From the NCBI GenBank assembly GCA_022651245.1, contig JALCQM010000030.1:1-35551 (forward strand): a stretch of 35,551 bases of DNA. Reading direction: 5' to 3'. This document shows positions 1-7,563 of this stretch, one piece after another. The stretch is from Lactobacillus sp. (GTDB lineage Bacteria > Bacillota > Bacilli > Lactobacillales > Lactobacillaceae). Position numbers and translations under genes: made by a program. Positions within the stretch are counted from its first letter, which is position 1, and every line of letters begins with the position of its first letter. The notes beneath the pieces were generated by a model. The model searched no databases and was not told the origin of the DNA. It worked only from the letters and a program-made list of their open reading frames with translations.

Positions 1-548
1 TCTTCGATATCCCAGTCGATCACCTGATGGGTGCGCCGCTGTTGGCGGACTACTTCTTGCGTAACGCGTATACCGGTGAAGATACCGTCGTGGTTTCCCC
101 TGATCACGGCGGCGTGACGCGGGCCCGAAAGCTCGCGGAGTTCCTGAAGGCCCCGATCGCGATCATCGATAAGCGCCGTCCGCGGCCGAACGTTGCGGAA
201 GTGATGAATATTGTGGGGAAAGTCGAAGGCAAGCGCTGCATCATCATCGATGACATGATCGATACAGCCGGCACCATTACCTTAGCCGCAGCTGCCTTGA
301 AGAATGCTGGCGCGACTGAGGTCTTGGTTGCTGCCACCCACGCGATCTTCTCTGGTCCTGCGGTTGAACGCCTCGAGAACTCTGTGATCGAGCAAGTGGT
401 CGTGACCGATTCGATCCAACTGGCAGAAGATAAGAAGCTGTCTAAGCTGGTGACCGTTTCTGTTGGGCCACTGCTCGGCCGTGCGATCACCCGTATCCAA
501 GAAAACAAGCCGGTTTCCCCGCTGTTTGAAAACCGCTTCAAAAAATAA
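1..548 (+). CDS. prs: Ribose-phosphate pyrophosphokinase, C-terminal part (5' end outside window)
   Basis: This enzyme makes PRPP from ribose-5-phosphate and ATP for nucleotide, histidine and tryptophan synthesis in the cytoplasm. The reading frame is open from base 3, where codons give [18 protein letters not shown], a typical Prs segment, so the gene enters from the left and the ATG at 27 is internal. Visible family motifs are [13 protein letters not shown], the KRRP segment, and the PRPP-binding loop [10 protein letters not shown] near base 250. About 182 residues are present, roughly the C-terminal 55 percent of a ~320-residue enzyme. The gene ends with TAA and is followed at once by a strong hairpin. 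Identification is by motif and is secure; only the N-terminus is missing. Confidence 0.96.
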   Translation, partial: FDIPVDHLMGAPLLADYFLRNAYTGEDTVVVSPDHGGVTRARKLAEFLKAPIAIIDKRRPRPNVAEVMNIVGKVEGKRCIIIDDMIDTAGTITLAAAALKNAGATEVLVAATHAIFSGPAVERLENSVIEQVVVTDSIQLAEDKKLSKLVTVSVGPLLGRAITRIQENKPVSPLFENRFKK

Positions 549-551
549 GTT

Positions 552-596
552 AACCCCTCCGCAGTGCACTCTATGAAAGCGCGCTGCGGAGGGGTT
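552..596 (+). terminator. Strong hairpin after prs
   Basis: A perfect 13-bp inverted repeat (552-564 with 584-596, AACCCCTCCGCAG type) starts four bases after the prs stop. The plus strand lacks a clean U-tract (ggcgtta follows), so termination may be imperfect or helped by the next hairpin downstream. Confidence 0.6.
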
Positions 597-877
597 GGCG
601 TTACGGGGCTAAAATCATGACAAAACCGTCGTCGGATGATCAAACTTTCTTCACAGACGACCGGTAGTATGAACAACATAGAAAGCAACTACCCCAGCTT
701 TCTACCCCACTTTTTCATTTTTACTCCTCCAAAATTAGTCCCAACCCCTATGGCCGCCAAGCCCATGGCGGCTTTTTTGGTGGGCGAGGGGGATAAATCA
801 AGAAATCCCTTTCATTCAACTCGCTTAAGGCTTATGGTAAAGAAGATGATGACGGCACAGACTATGGGAGGCAATCA
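597..877. other. Noncoding gap with hairpin and terminator
   Basis: I see no convincing gene here. A small hairpin (GAAAGC 681-686 with GCTTTC 697-702) lies upstream of the terminator at 753-778, so a short transcript is possible. The only -10-like box (TAGTAT at 665-670) has no acceptable -35 partner. A weak promoter for the next gene could be TTCATT/TATGGT in about 820-846. Confidence 0.4.
753..778 (+). terminator. Intrinsic terminator
   Basis: The stem GCCGCCA (753-759) pairs with TGGCGGC (766-772) and is followed directly by six T (773-778), a textbook Rho-independent terminator. It probably completes termination of prs or ends a short RNA. Confidence 0.8.
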
Positions 878-1123
878 ATGTTTCAGTTTTTGACGTACCC
901 GATGCTTGTTGCAGAAGATGTCCATGATTCCGAACACCGTTTCACGTTTACCAGCCCCGATTTTGCCAGCCTACAAATCAGTGGGCCGACGATCGTTGGG
1001 ACCGCTCGCGCTGCAGGGCGGGCGATCACGGAGACGCTGGCAGAAGGAACGCCGGTGCCAGCACCGACGGCAGTCGATAGCACTCGCCAGCGCGTGGTGT
1101 ATGTCGTGGTTGATCACCGCTAA
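878..1123 (+). CDS. Small HicB-like antitoxin-fold protein
   Basis: This is an 81-residue protein with a good ribosome-binding site (gggagg, then 6 nt, then ATG). The pattern is that of the HicB antitoxin partial-RNase-H fold: an N-terminal strand (FLTYPMLV), an acidic segment leading to SPDFASLQISGPT (matching the PDLPGC..G.T region), an alanine-rich helix (ARAAGRAITETL), and a terminal PVPAPTAVD like the HicB P-x-P-S tail. In the family HicB neutralises the HicA mRNA interferase, but no HicA-like gene is visible next to it, so it would be an orphan or a repurposed domain. It is flanked by terminators on both sides, so it is probably monocistronic. The assignment rests on pattern only. Confidence 0.5.
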   Translation: MFQFLTYPMLVAEDVHDSEHRFTFTSPDFASLQISGPTIVGTARAAGRAITETLAEGTPVPAPTAVDSTRQRVVYVVVDHR

Positions 1124-1130
1124 GTAAGCT

Positions 1131-1179
1131 GAATACCCTGGCCGCACGATTCAGATGAGATCGTGCGGCCAGGGTATTC
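1131..1179. terminator. Perfect 20-bp inverted repeat (terminator-like)
   Basis: Arms 1131-1150 and 1160-1179 are perfectly complementary over 20 bp with a 9-nt loop, starting 7 nt after the small gene's stop. There is no immediate T-run on the plus strand (a T-rich stretch comes only at about 1199-1206). It most likely terminates transcription. Confidence 0.55.
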
Positions 1180-1204
1180 GTGGCTTTGCGCGCACCATTA
1201 TTTT

Positions 1205-1219
1205 TTGTAAACGATTGCA
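1205..1219 (+). promoter_or_regulatory. cre site (CcpA) upstream of galM
   Basis: The sequence TTGTAAACGATTGCA fits the consensus WTGNAANCGNWNNCW at every constrained position. It lies just upstream of a possible promoter and suggests carbon catabolite control of the epimerase gene. Confidence 0.6.
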
Positions 1220-1227
1220 AACTCGTC

Positions 1228-1255
1228 TTGAGTTGATTAAAATTTGCTGTAAGCT
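1228..1255 (+). promoter_or_regulatory. Possible galM promoter
   Basis: TTGAGT (1228-1233), a 16-nt spacer and TAAGCT (1250-1255) form a moderate sigma-A-like promoter between the cre site and the galM ribosome-binding site. Confidence 0.4.
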
Positions 1256-1289
1256 GGCTGCCGAAGTAGGTGGCGAAGGGGGAATAATT

Positions 1290-2288
1290 TTGGTGGAAAC
1301 GCAAGCATTCGGTACGATTCACGGTCAGGCGGTGACCGCGTATACCTTGACCAATCAGCATGGGGTGCGCTTGACGTGCTTGGACTACGGGGCGACTTGG
1401 CTCAAGCTAGAAGTGCCCACCGCGGTTGGCCGACAAAACTTGTTGTTAACCTCACCGAGCTTTGACGGTTATGCCGATCCTAGGAGTTATCATGGCAAAA
1501 CGATCGGGCGTGTCGCCGGGCGAATCGGCGCCGATCAATACCCGCAGCCACTGCCGGCTAATGAAGGCACCTCGACGCTGCACGGTGGGCCACACGGGTT
1601 TAGTACCTTGATGTGGGCGGTACAAGCCACAGCGGAGCAGCTCGTGTTCAGTCGGTACATCACCAGCGCAGAAGACGGCTTTCCAGGCGATATCGACGTG
1701 AAAGTGACGTATACGTTGACGGCCAATGACGATGTGCTGATCGACTTTGATGCCAACACGGATCAGCCGACGTTGTTTAACCCGACCAATCATGCCTATT
1801 GGAATCTGAACGCAGGGGATGAAACGATTCAAAATCATCAGTTGATGCTGAACAGTCACCAACGGTTTGCGGTCCAGACGAATAAAGTACCAACAGGAGA
1901 GCTGCTCGATAACGCCCATGGCGGGTTTGACTTTTCTCACCCGACCGATTTAGGCGCGGCTTTGGCGACGATGCAGACAACTGCCGAAAAAGGGTACGAT
2001 GATATTTTTCTGGTAGCCCCACATACGGCTAGTGAGCCGGTAGCCAAGTTAACGCAAGGAAAGCTTGGCGTAACAATGTATTCGCGCCGAAATGCGCTGG
2101 TCGTCTTTACGGCCAATGCTTTCGGTGACGAGTTAGACTTCGGCGAGAAAACGTCGCGGCCATACATCGGCATCGCGCTGGAAGCACAAACAGCGCCAAG
2201 CGCCGTGGCCGATCCGCGTTATGGGGACATCACGTTATTGCCAGGGCAGCCACGGCATGAGCAGGTGCGGTACCATTTTGAGTATTGA
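1290..2288 (+). CDS. galM: Aldose 1-epimerase (mutarotase)
   Basis: This cytoplasmic enzyme interconverts alpha and beta anomers of galactose, glucose or arabinose before kinase or isomerase steps. The frame is open from an ATG at 1155, but that start would lie inside the 20-bp hairpin and add an unlikely 45 residues. The TTG at 1290, 7 nt after aaggggga, gives 333 residues, the normal family size. Motifs seen are the N-terminal LDYGATWLKLEVP, GRVAGRIG, LHGGPHGF (conserved His), the NPTNHAYWNL block with the second conserved His, and EAQTAPSA with the likely catalytic Glu near the end. It stands alone behind a cre site. An epimerase next to arabinose genes fits sugar catabolism, but the exact substrate is not shown by the sequence. 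Confidence 0.88.
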   Translation: MVETQAFGTIHGQAVTAYTLTNQHGVRLTCLDYGATWLKLEVPTAVGRQNLLLTSPSFDGYADPRSYHGKTIGRVAGRIGADQYPQPLPANEGTSTLHGGPHGFSTLMWAVQATAEQLVFSRYITSAEDGFPGDIDVKVTYTLTANDDVLIDFDANTDQPTLFNPTNHAYWNLNAGDETIQNHQLMLNSHQRFAVQTNKVPTGELLDNAHGGFDFSHPTDLGAALATMQTTAEKGYDDIFLVAPHTASEPVAKLTQGKLGVTMYSRRNALVVFTANAFGDELDFGEKTSRPYIGIALEAQTAPSAVADPRYGDITLLPGQPRHEQVRYHFEY

Positions 2289-2391
2289 ACCGTGTTTAAA
2301 TATTATGACAATATAACGGAAAGAATATTATGGTATCCATTTATTTGATTTTGCAAGGTATTTCTATGCATGTTGAAACGGAGGATTATTA

Positions 2392-3264
2392 ATGGTTCGT
2401 TATGGAAGCATTGAAGCAGGTGGGACGAAATTTGTGTTGGCTGTTGGAGATAATGACTTAAGCATCATAAAAAGAGTACAAATTCCAACAACTTATCCAA
2501 AAGAAACTTTGGCTAGATGTATTAACTTCTTTTCTGAAAATATGGTTGATGCGCTTGGGGTGGGATCTTTTGGCCCAATTGACGTTGCTGAGGATTCCGA
2601 TACATATGGACAGATACTTGCTACTCCCAAGCCAGAATGGCAGGGGACTAATATATTGCATGAGTTGACAAAGGCTTTAAAAATTCCAATTTCAGTGACA
2701 ACGGACGTTAACGCTTCCGCATATGGGGAATACATCGTTGGCGGAGGGAAAAATGTAAGTTCACTGGTTTACTTTACAATTGGGACTGGAATTGGCGGTG
2801 GAGCAATTCAAGACGATCAATTTATCGGCGGAATTGGACATGCCGAGATGGGGCATGGTTTTGTAATGCCACGTTCTGATGATGGTTTTAGTGGATCTTG
2901 TCCTTTTCATAAAAATCATTGCTACGAAGGTTTGGCTTCAGGTCCCACTATTGAAGGTCGTTTGGGGATACCTGGACAAATGGTGCCGCGTACAGATAAA
3001 GTTTTTGACTTAATTAGTTATTACGTGTCACAAATGCTCTTTAATTGTTATCTTAGTCTGCGACCGCAAAAGATTATTTTAGGTGGTTCTGTGCTATCTG
3101 AAACAGAATTACCTAGGATTCAGAAGTATTTCGCACAATTCAATCACGATTATGTTGTAACACCACCGCTATCGGATATGATTGTCACATCAAAGATGGT
3201 AGATAATTCGTCAGCAACAATCGGAAATTTTGCTTTAGCAAAAAAACAGTACAGTACAGTATAG
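2392..3264 (+). CDS. ROK-family fructokinase-like sugar kinase
   Basis: This is a 290-residue protein with the ROK kinase plan. It has an N-terminal phosphate loop (GSIEAGGTKF), a conserved VTTDVNASAYGEYIVGGGK sugar/catalytic region (Asp in TDVNA), FTIGTGIGGGAI, and a zinc-binding stretch GHAEMGHGF...CPFHKNHCYEGLASGP with the usual His and three Cys. This set is typical of bacterial ROK fructokinases that phosphorylate D-fructose with ATP. A good SD (ggagg) precedes the ATG. The gene is distinctly AT-richer than galM upstream. It ends at a shared bidirectional terminator facing araD. Another hexose such as mannose or allose cannot be excluded from motifs. Confidence 0.8.
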   Translation: MVRYGSIEAGGTKFVLAVGDNDLSIIKRVQIPTTYPKETLARCINFFSENMVDALGVGSFGPIDVAEDSDTYGQILATPKPEWQGTNILHELTKALKIPISVTTDVNASAYGEYIVGGGKNVSSLVYFTIGTGIGGGAIQDDQFIGGIGHAEMGHGFVMPRSDDGFSGSCPFHKNHCYEGLASGPTIEGRLGIPGQMVPRTDKVFDLISYYVSQMLFNCYLSLRPQKIILGGSVLSETELPRIQKYFAQFNHDYVVTPPLSDMIVTSKMVDNSSATIGNFALAKKQYSTV

Positions 3265-3329
3265 CGTTCTTGCCAATTTATATAACTATATCTTGAAAGC
3301 TAGTATAAACATAAGCGGCAAAAAGAAAT

Positions 3330-3360
3330 GGACGAGTCATTTTCGACTCGTCCGTTTTAA
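3330..3360. terminator. Bidirectional terminator between kinase and araD
   Basis: GGACGAGTC (3330-3338) pairs with GACTCGTCC (3345-3353). A T-rich tail (gttttaa) follows on the plus strand and TTTCTTTTT on the minus strand, so it serves the two convergent genes. Confidence 0.85.
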
Positions 3361-3361
3361 T

Positions 3362-4081
3362 CTACTTATGTGCGTTACTCTTGGGATTATCTTGGCCATA
3401 ATAAGCATCTTCACCATGTTTTCGGTAATAATGTTTGTCTAGCAGGTATTGTGGTACGTGGCTGTCACGATGACTGAGAGTCAAGGCGTGATAGTCCATC
3501 TCCGCAACGACCTCCATGACCTTGGCGTTATAGACCGCCTTGGCTGGTGTGGGCCCCCAAGCGAACGGGCCATGTTGGGCGACGAGGACAGCAGGTACTG
3601 CATTGTGATCAATCTCTCGATCGGCAAAAGTCTTGATTATTGCTTGTCCGGTTTCTTCTTCGTAAGCAGTGTTGCTCTGCTCTTTGCTTAATGCTTCAGA
3701 CACAGGAATGTCACCATAAAACGTGTCTGCAGCTGTTGTGTTTAGGTTGGGGATATCCATTTCGGCTGAAGCAAATGCTACAGCCCATGGCGAATGAGTA
3801 TGTACAATTCCCCCGATATCGGGGAAGGCATTGTATAGCACAGTATGTGTTGGCGTATCGCTGGATGGATTAAGCGTACCCTCAACGACTTCCCCATTAA
3901 GGTTAACAACGACCATGTCCTCAGGTGTCAGCTGATTGTAGTCAACACCTGAAGGTTTGATGACAAATAAGCCTTGATCACGATCAATCCCGCTAACATT
4001 CCCCCAAGTGAATGTAACGAGGTCAAGCTTGGGCAGTTGCATATTAGCTTCGTAGACTTCGTGTTTCAGTGCTTCTAGCAT
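3362..4081 (-). CDS. araD: L-ribulose-5-phosphate 4-epimerase
   Basis: This enzyme converts L-ribulose-5-phosphate to D-xylulose-5-phosphate, the last dedicated step of L-arabinose catabolism. The 239-residue class II aldolase-fold protein shows the family blocks: TWGNVSGID, FVIKPSGVDY, SSDTPTH, the metal-binding IVHTHSPWA (HxH), and a third metal His in VAQHGPFAWG. Length is normal for AraD (about 230-240). The SD aggagg lies 9 nt before the ATG. It is transcribed away from the ABC transporter genes, from a promoter whose spacer carries an AraR-like operator. A fuculose or xylulose-phosphate aldolase is less likely given the araA, araB and araR genes nearby. Confidence 0.93.
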   Translation of the reverse strand: MLEALKHEVYEANMQLPKLDLVTFTWGNVSGIDRDQGLFVIKPSGVDYNQLTPEDMVVVNLNGEVVEGTLNPSSDTPTHTVLYNAFPDIGGIVHTHSPWAVAFASAEMDIPNLNTTAADTFYGDIPVSEALSKEQSNTAYEEETGQAIIKTFADREIDHNAVPAVLVAQHGPFAWGPTPAKAVYNAKVMEVVAEMDYHALTLSHRDSHVPQYLLDKHYYRKHGEDAYYGQDNPKSNAHK

Positions 4082-4120
4082 AATAGAATACCTCCTGTTT
4101 TGAGTGGTATGGCTATGCCC

Positions 4121-4149
4121 ACTTTAAAATATTTGTTCGTATAAGTCAA
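4121..4149 (-). promoter_or_regulatory. araD promoter with AraR-type operator in the spacer
   Basis: On the minus strand, TTGACT (4144-4149), a 17-nt spacer and TAAAGT (4121-4126) form a promoter. The spacer is almost filled by ATTTGTTCGTATAAGT (4131-4146), which matches 13 of 16 positions of the Bacillus AraR operator ATTTGTACGTACAAAT. Bound AraR would block polymerase until arabinose is present. Confidence 0.72.
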
Positions 4150-4194
4150 AGCATTATTAATTAACCAGACAATTAGTAACGCTAGAAAAAAACG

Positions 4195-4209
4195 TTTATT
4201 CGTTATAAA
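4195..4209. promoter_or_regulatory. Second AraR-like site in the divergent region
   Basis: TTTATTCGTTATAAA resembles the araD operator (TTTGTTCGTATAAG) with one extra base and is near-palindromic. A half-site (GAACAAAT) also occurs at about 4282-4289. Multiple sites would fit cooperative or looping AraR binding, but this call is weaker than the main operator. Confidence 0.35.
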
Positions 4210-4306
4210 AGGAGAAATTTTACTTAAAATAACATATATACCCATAATAAGTGCTCATTAGTACTAATTTTTCATAAAAAAGAACAAATTATATACGGTT
4301 AAAAAA

Positions 4307-4335
4307 TTGACAGCGGTTTCATTGTATGGTACAAC
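4307..4335 (+). promoter_or_regulatory. Promoter of the ABC transporter operon with operator and cre
   Basis: TTGACA (4307-4312), a 17-nt spacer and TACAAC (4330-4335) form a good sigma-A promoter. A palindrome TTGTATGGTACAA (4322-4334), similar to the AraR core TTGTACGTACAA with one inserted base, overlaps the -10. TTGACAGCGGTTTCA (4307-4321) matches the cre consensus with one mismatch and overlaps the -35. Together these suggest double control by AraR and CcpA. Confidence 0.65.
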
Positions 4336-4390
4336 TTAAGCGTGCCTATTTACAAATTTATACTTTAATTTCAAGGAGGGAAACAACTAA

Positions 4391-4453
4391 TTGATTTTCC
4401 GTAGGGTGAAATGCGTAACTCAGCCAATTTGGAGGGAAATAGGTTATGAATAA
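4391..4453 (+). CDS. Possible upstream ORF overlapping the binding-protein start
   Basis: A very strong Shine-Dalgarno (aaggaggg, 4373-4380) lies about 10 nt before a TTG that opens a 20-codon frame (ending IGYE), whose stop at 4451-4453 overlaps the ATG of the next gene. The next gene has its own SD (ggaggg). The peptide has no recognisable features; it may be a translational coupling device or chance. Confidence 0.25.
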   Translation: MIFRRVKCVTQPIWREIGYE

Positions 4454-5717
4454 GTGGTTCAAGATAGTGGGACTTGTCGCGATTGTAGCATTGGGTCTCG
4501 TCGCGTGTGGTAATAAATCTTCGAGTGATAGTAAGAACACCAAAACGTTGACGGTTTGGACCTCGTACACAGAAGGTGCAGCTACAGGTAAAGAAATTAA
4601 GAAGACCATTAAAGAGTTTGAAAAAGAGACTGGATATAAAGTTAAGCAATCGAATTTCACCTATGACATGATGCACGACAAGATCAAAGCGTCTGCTGCA
4701 GGCGGAAATTTGCCTGATGTCATTTGGGGATTGCCGGAGTGGATTGGTGAATTTAACCAGATGGGGATTGCAGAAGATATCACTTCTGAGGTTAACGATT
4801 GGAGCCAAAAGGGTAAGATTTCCAAGGCTTCACTTAACGCGATGAAAATTAATGGCAAGTACGTAGGGATTCCATACGAATCTACAGTGCGGGCCTACTT
4901 AACACACGAAACGACCTTTCAAAAAGCGGGCGCTGCTGTCCCGACAACATGGGAAGATCTGCTGAGTATGAAAGATTTTAAGAGTAAGACTGGCATTTAT
5001 CCCTATTCTTTCGCAGGTAAGGGTGTTCGTGAACCACAAGAATTGTTAGTTTACTTAGCGCAGTATGGTCTTAACATTGCTACCGAGCAAAAAGGCGGTA
5101 AATTCAAAAATACTTGGAATAATAACCCCGCGCAGCTTGCAAAGGCAACTAAAGTATTTCAGTTCTATAAGGATTTAATTTCTGACGGAATTGTGGATAA
5201 AAACTCTGCAACGCTTGGTTGGGAAGATACAGACGAAAACTTTGCCACGGGGATCTCTGCTTCTTATGTGACAGGTAATTGGCTAGCAGAACGTGAAGCA
5301 ACGAATCCTAAGACGATGAAAGATGTCCAAGTTAATGCTATTCCCTATCCTACGGATGGAAAAGCGGCCACTTATTTGGAGGCAAAACCGTTATTTGTCT
5401 TAAAAAATGACACGGATAAAGCCGCTAAAGTTAAACTTGCTGAAGCTTTCTTGAGCAAGAAAGCACAGAAAGCGGCCTTCTTGGATCGTTCCCCGCGGAC
5501 TGATGTAACAGGCTCCTCGAAATGGAGTAAAGATTTTAAGAAACTCTCTGATACGGGGGTTACCTTCCCGCCTGTCACAGTTTCAAATATTCAACAAAAC
5601 ATGATCGATTCTTTGGCTAAGGTCTTGCAAGATGGTATGGCACCTAAAGATGCCGCTAAGTGGCTCTCCACGGAAGTTAATAAGTCACTTGCTGACAATA
5701 ATGAATTAGCAAAGTAG
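4446..5717 (+). CDS. Sugar ABC transporter substrate-binding lipoprotein
   Basis: This extracellular solute-binding protein (family 1, MalE/MsmE type) of 423 residues is anchored by a lipid. The signal peptide is MNKWFKIVGLVAIVALGLVAC with lipobox LVAC, so mature Cys is near residue 21, followed by a Ser/Lys-rich linker (GNKSSSDSKN). The mature domain begins LTVWTSYTEG and contains the LPDVIWGLPEW segment usual in oligosaccharide-binding proteins. It is first in an operon with two permeases and a GH36 glycosidase, between araD and araR, so an arabinose-containing or galactose-containing oligosaccharide is the likely cargo. Ligand specificity cannot be read from the sequence. Confidence 0.88.
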   Translation: MNKWFKIVGLVAIVALGLVACGNKSSSDSKNTKTLTVWTSYTEGAATGKEIKKTIKEFEKETGYKVKQSNFTYDMMHDKIKASAAGGNLPDVIWGLPEWIGEFNQMGIAEDITSEVNDWSQKGKISKASLNAMKINGKYVGIPYESTVRAYLTHETTFQKAGAAVPTTWEDLLSMKDFKSKTGIYPYSFAGKGVREPQELLVYLAQYGLNIATEQKGGKFKNTWNNNPAQLAKATKVFQFYKDLISDGIVDKNSATLGWEDTDENFATGISASYVTGNWLAEREATNPKTMKDVQVNAIPYPTDGKAATYLEAKPLFVLKNDTDKAAKVKLAEAFLSKKAQKAAFLDRSPRTDVTGSSKWSKDFKKLSDTGVTFPPVTVSNIQQNMIDSLAKVLQDGMAPKDAAKWLSTEVNKSLADNNELAK

Positions 5718-5755
5718 GGGGGAGAAGTGCCTAGTAAAGCAGCTAGGTACAATAT

Positions 5756-6688
5756 ATGGACAATTCGAAAAAGGTTCGCCGTTTCGGCTTTCTGCGTACA
5801 CGTAAACAGCGCGAAATAAGCTTTTCGGTTGGTATGCTGTTGCCAGCGCTAATCTTCCTAGCTGCCCTGATTGGTTATCCACTGGTCAAAGTTATTCACG
5901 ATGCGTTTTATAACGTTAACTTATTGACTAGTACTTCGGCTGGGTTTGCAGGGCTGGGAAATTTCAGAAAAGTTATCGCTGACCCTAATTTTTATCCTGC
6001 GCTACGTCATACGATTGTGTGGACACTTGTTTCGGTCGTGGGTGAGTATGTACTGGGCCTGGGCAGTGCAATCTTATTAAATAAGAAGGTCAAGGGACGT
6101 GCTTTCTTTCGAATGGCGATTTTTATCCCTTGGTTAGTTCCAATCATTGTGGCAGGGATGACTTGGAGTTGGATGCTTAATCCCGATTATGGGGTAATCA
6201 ATTATTTCTTAACGCATCTGGGTATCATTAAGGAACCGATTAATTTCTTGGGTGATACACATTATGCGTTAGGAACAACTATTTTTGTGAATATTTGGCG
6301 GTCATTCCCATATTATACGATTTCGTTACTGGCGGCTTTACAAGCTATTCCAGACGATCTGTATGAAGCAGCTTCAATTGATGGAGCGGGAAAATTTAAT
6401 CAATTCTTGCACGTTACACTACCACAGTTACGATCAGTTTCATTGGTAATTGTTTTTATACATTTAATTTGGACCTCAATTAACTTTGATTTTATCTGGG
6501 TGTTGACTCAGGGGGGCCCGAACTATGCAACTGAGACGTTACCGTTAATGATCTATCGGTACTCAATGCAAAAGTTCGATGTTGGCGCAGCATCTTCGCT
6601 TTCAACAATGATGTTGCTAGGAATGTCATTACTTTTTGTTTTCTACTATAAGTTCAAGTCTAAGATTAGTGAAGAGACGATTAGCTAA
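5756..6688 (+). CDS. Sugar ABC transporter permease (MalF type)
   Basis: This is a 310-residue inner-membrane permease with about six transmembrane helices, the first around residues 26-46 (MLLPALIFLAALIGYPL). The cytoplasmic EAA loop that contacts the ATPase is present (EAASIDGAGKFNQFLHVTLPQL). Only the ATG at 5756 is possible because stops precede it in frame. Its SD is weak (ctagg, 8 nt upstream), while a much stronger gggggag at 5717-5724 sits 30 nt away, directly after the binding-protein stop. Translation may therefore depend on coupling. It pairs with the next gene to form the heterodimeric channel. Confidence 0.9.
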   Translation: MDNSKKVRRFGFLRTRKQREISFSVGMLLPALIFLAALIGYPLVKVIHDAFYNVNLLTSTSAGFAGLGNFRKVIADPNFYPALRHTIVWTLVSVVGEYVLGLGSAILLNKKVKGRAFFRMAIFIPWLVPIIVAGMTWSWMLNPDYGVINYFLTHLGIIKEPINFLGDTHYALGTTIFVNIWRSFPYYTISLLAALQAIPDDLYEAASIDGAGKFNQFLHVTLPQLRSVSLVIVFIHLIWTSINFDFIWVLTQGGPNYATETLPLMIYRYSMQKFDVGAASSLSTMMLLGMSLLFVFYYKFKSKISEETIS

Positions 6689-6704
6689 GAAAGGGGGAAA
6701 CACA

Positions 6705-7532
6705 ATGAAAAAAAAGGGTGGTATTGGGACCTATATACTCTTGACGTTAATCAGCATTTACTGTGTTTTTCCTTTTTTGTGGATGCTAATCTCGTCGTTA
6801 AAACCGTTGGATGAAATTCGAACAAAGGTACCACATTTTGTGATTAATCATCCAACTTTTACTAACTTTACTAAGGTACTGTTTGATGCAGGTTTTACAA
6901 AGTACATTCGTAACAGTTTGATTGTTTCAGTTGCGGCATGCCTGTTATCGCTTTTAATTGCTGTATGTGCGGGATATGTCTTTAGTCGTTATTTCAGATT
7001 AAGGGTGGTTAAGTATTCAAACTTCTTCATGCTTGTGTCACAAATGATTCCTGGGGTTCTACTTTTAATCCCCCTGTACTTGACGATGAAGATGTTTGGC
7101 ATTTTGGAGTCATACCTATCCCTAATTTTGGCTTATACGACATTTGTAATTCCGTTATGTACATTCATGATGAGCAGCTTCTTTGATACCGTACCGATAG
7201 CCTTGGAAGAAGCAGCAGAATTAGATGGGTATAACAAACTACAAACGCTGTTTAAAATTATTTTACCAATATCTATACCAAGTCTAATTTCTACAGCCTT
7301 ATATGCATTTATTAATGCTTGGAATGAATTCATGTTTGGTTATGTCTTCATTTCTTCCGAAGACTATCGGACCTTAACGCCGGCTATTATGTTGTTTAAA
7401 GGGGCTAATACCGTTGATTGGGGTTCATTGATGGCAGCATCTGTAATTGCGATTGTCCCTGTGACCTTAATTTTCTTACTATTGCAACGTTATTTCTTAG
7501 CGGGATTATCAAACGGGTCAGTCAAAGGATAG
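6705..7532 (+). CDS. Sugar ABC transporter permease (MalG type)
   Basis: This 275-residue permease is the partner of the preceding one. The frame is open further upstream, but the ATG at 6705 follows aaaggggg at good spacing and gives the usual short N-terminus MKKKGGIGTYILLTLISIYCVFPFLWM, leading straight into the first membrane helix. The EAA loop reads EAAELDGYNKLQTLFKIILP. No ATP-binding subunit is encoded in the cluster. In Lactobacillales such CUT1 systems commonly share an MsmK/MalK-type ATPase encoded elsewhere, which is the likely explanation here. Confidence 0.9.
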   Translation: MKKKGGIGTYILLTLISIYCVFPFLWMLISSLKPLDEIRTKVPHFVINHPTFTNFTKVLFDAGFTKYIRNSLIVSVAACLLSLLIAVCAGYVFSRYFRLRVVKYSNFFMLVSQMIPGVLLLIPLYLTMKMFGILESYLSLILAYTTFVIPLCTFMMSSFFDTVPIALEEAAELDGYNKLQTLFKIILPISIPSLISTALYAFINAWNEFMFGYVFISSEDYRTLTPAIMLFKGANTVDWGSLMAASVIAIVPVTLIFLLLQRYFLAGLSNGSVKG

Positions 7533-7563
7533 CACTTTAATAATTAGATCTGGGGGTGCTGAA

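Noticed and set aside
640-778. Separate small RNA ending at the 753-778 terminator
   Set aside because: The only -10-like box has no -35 partner and the upstream hairpin is weak; read-through from prs explains the terminator.
1155-1289. Longer N-terminus of the aldose epimerase from ATG 1155
   Set aside because: It would start inside the 20-bp hairpin with no ribosome-binding site and add 45 residues absent from the family.
5727-5819. GTG-started 30-codon ORF overlapping the first permease
   Set aside because: The strong SD is only 2-3 nt from the GTG, too close for initiation, and the peptide looks like an out-of-frame reading of the permease start.
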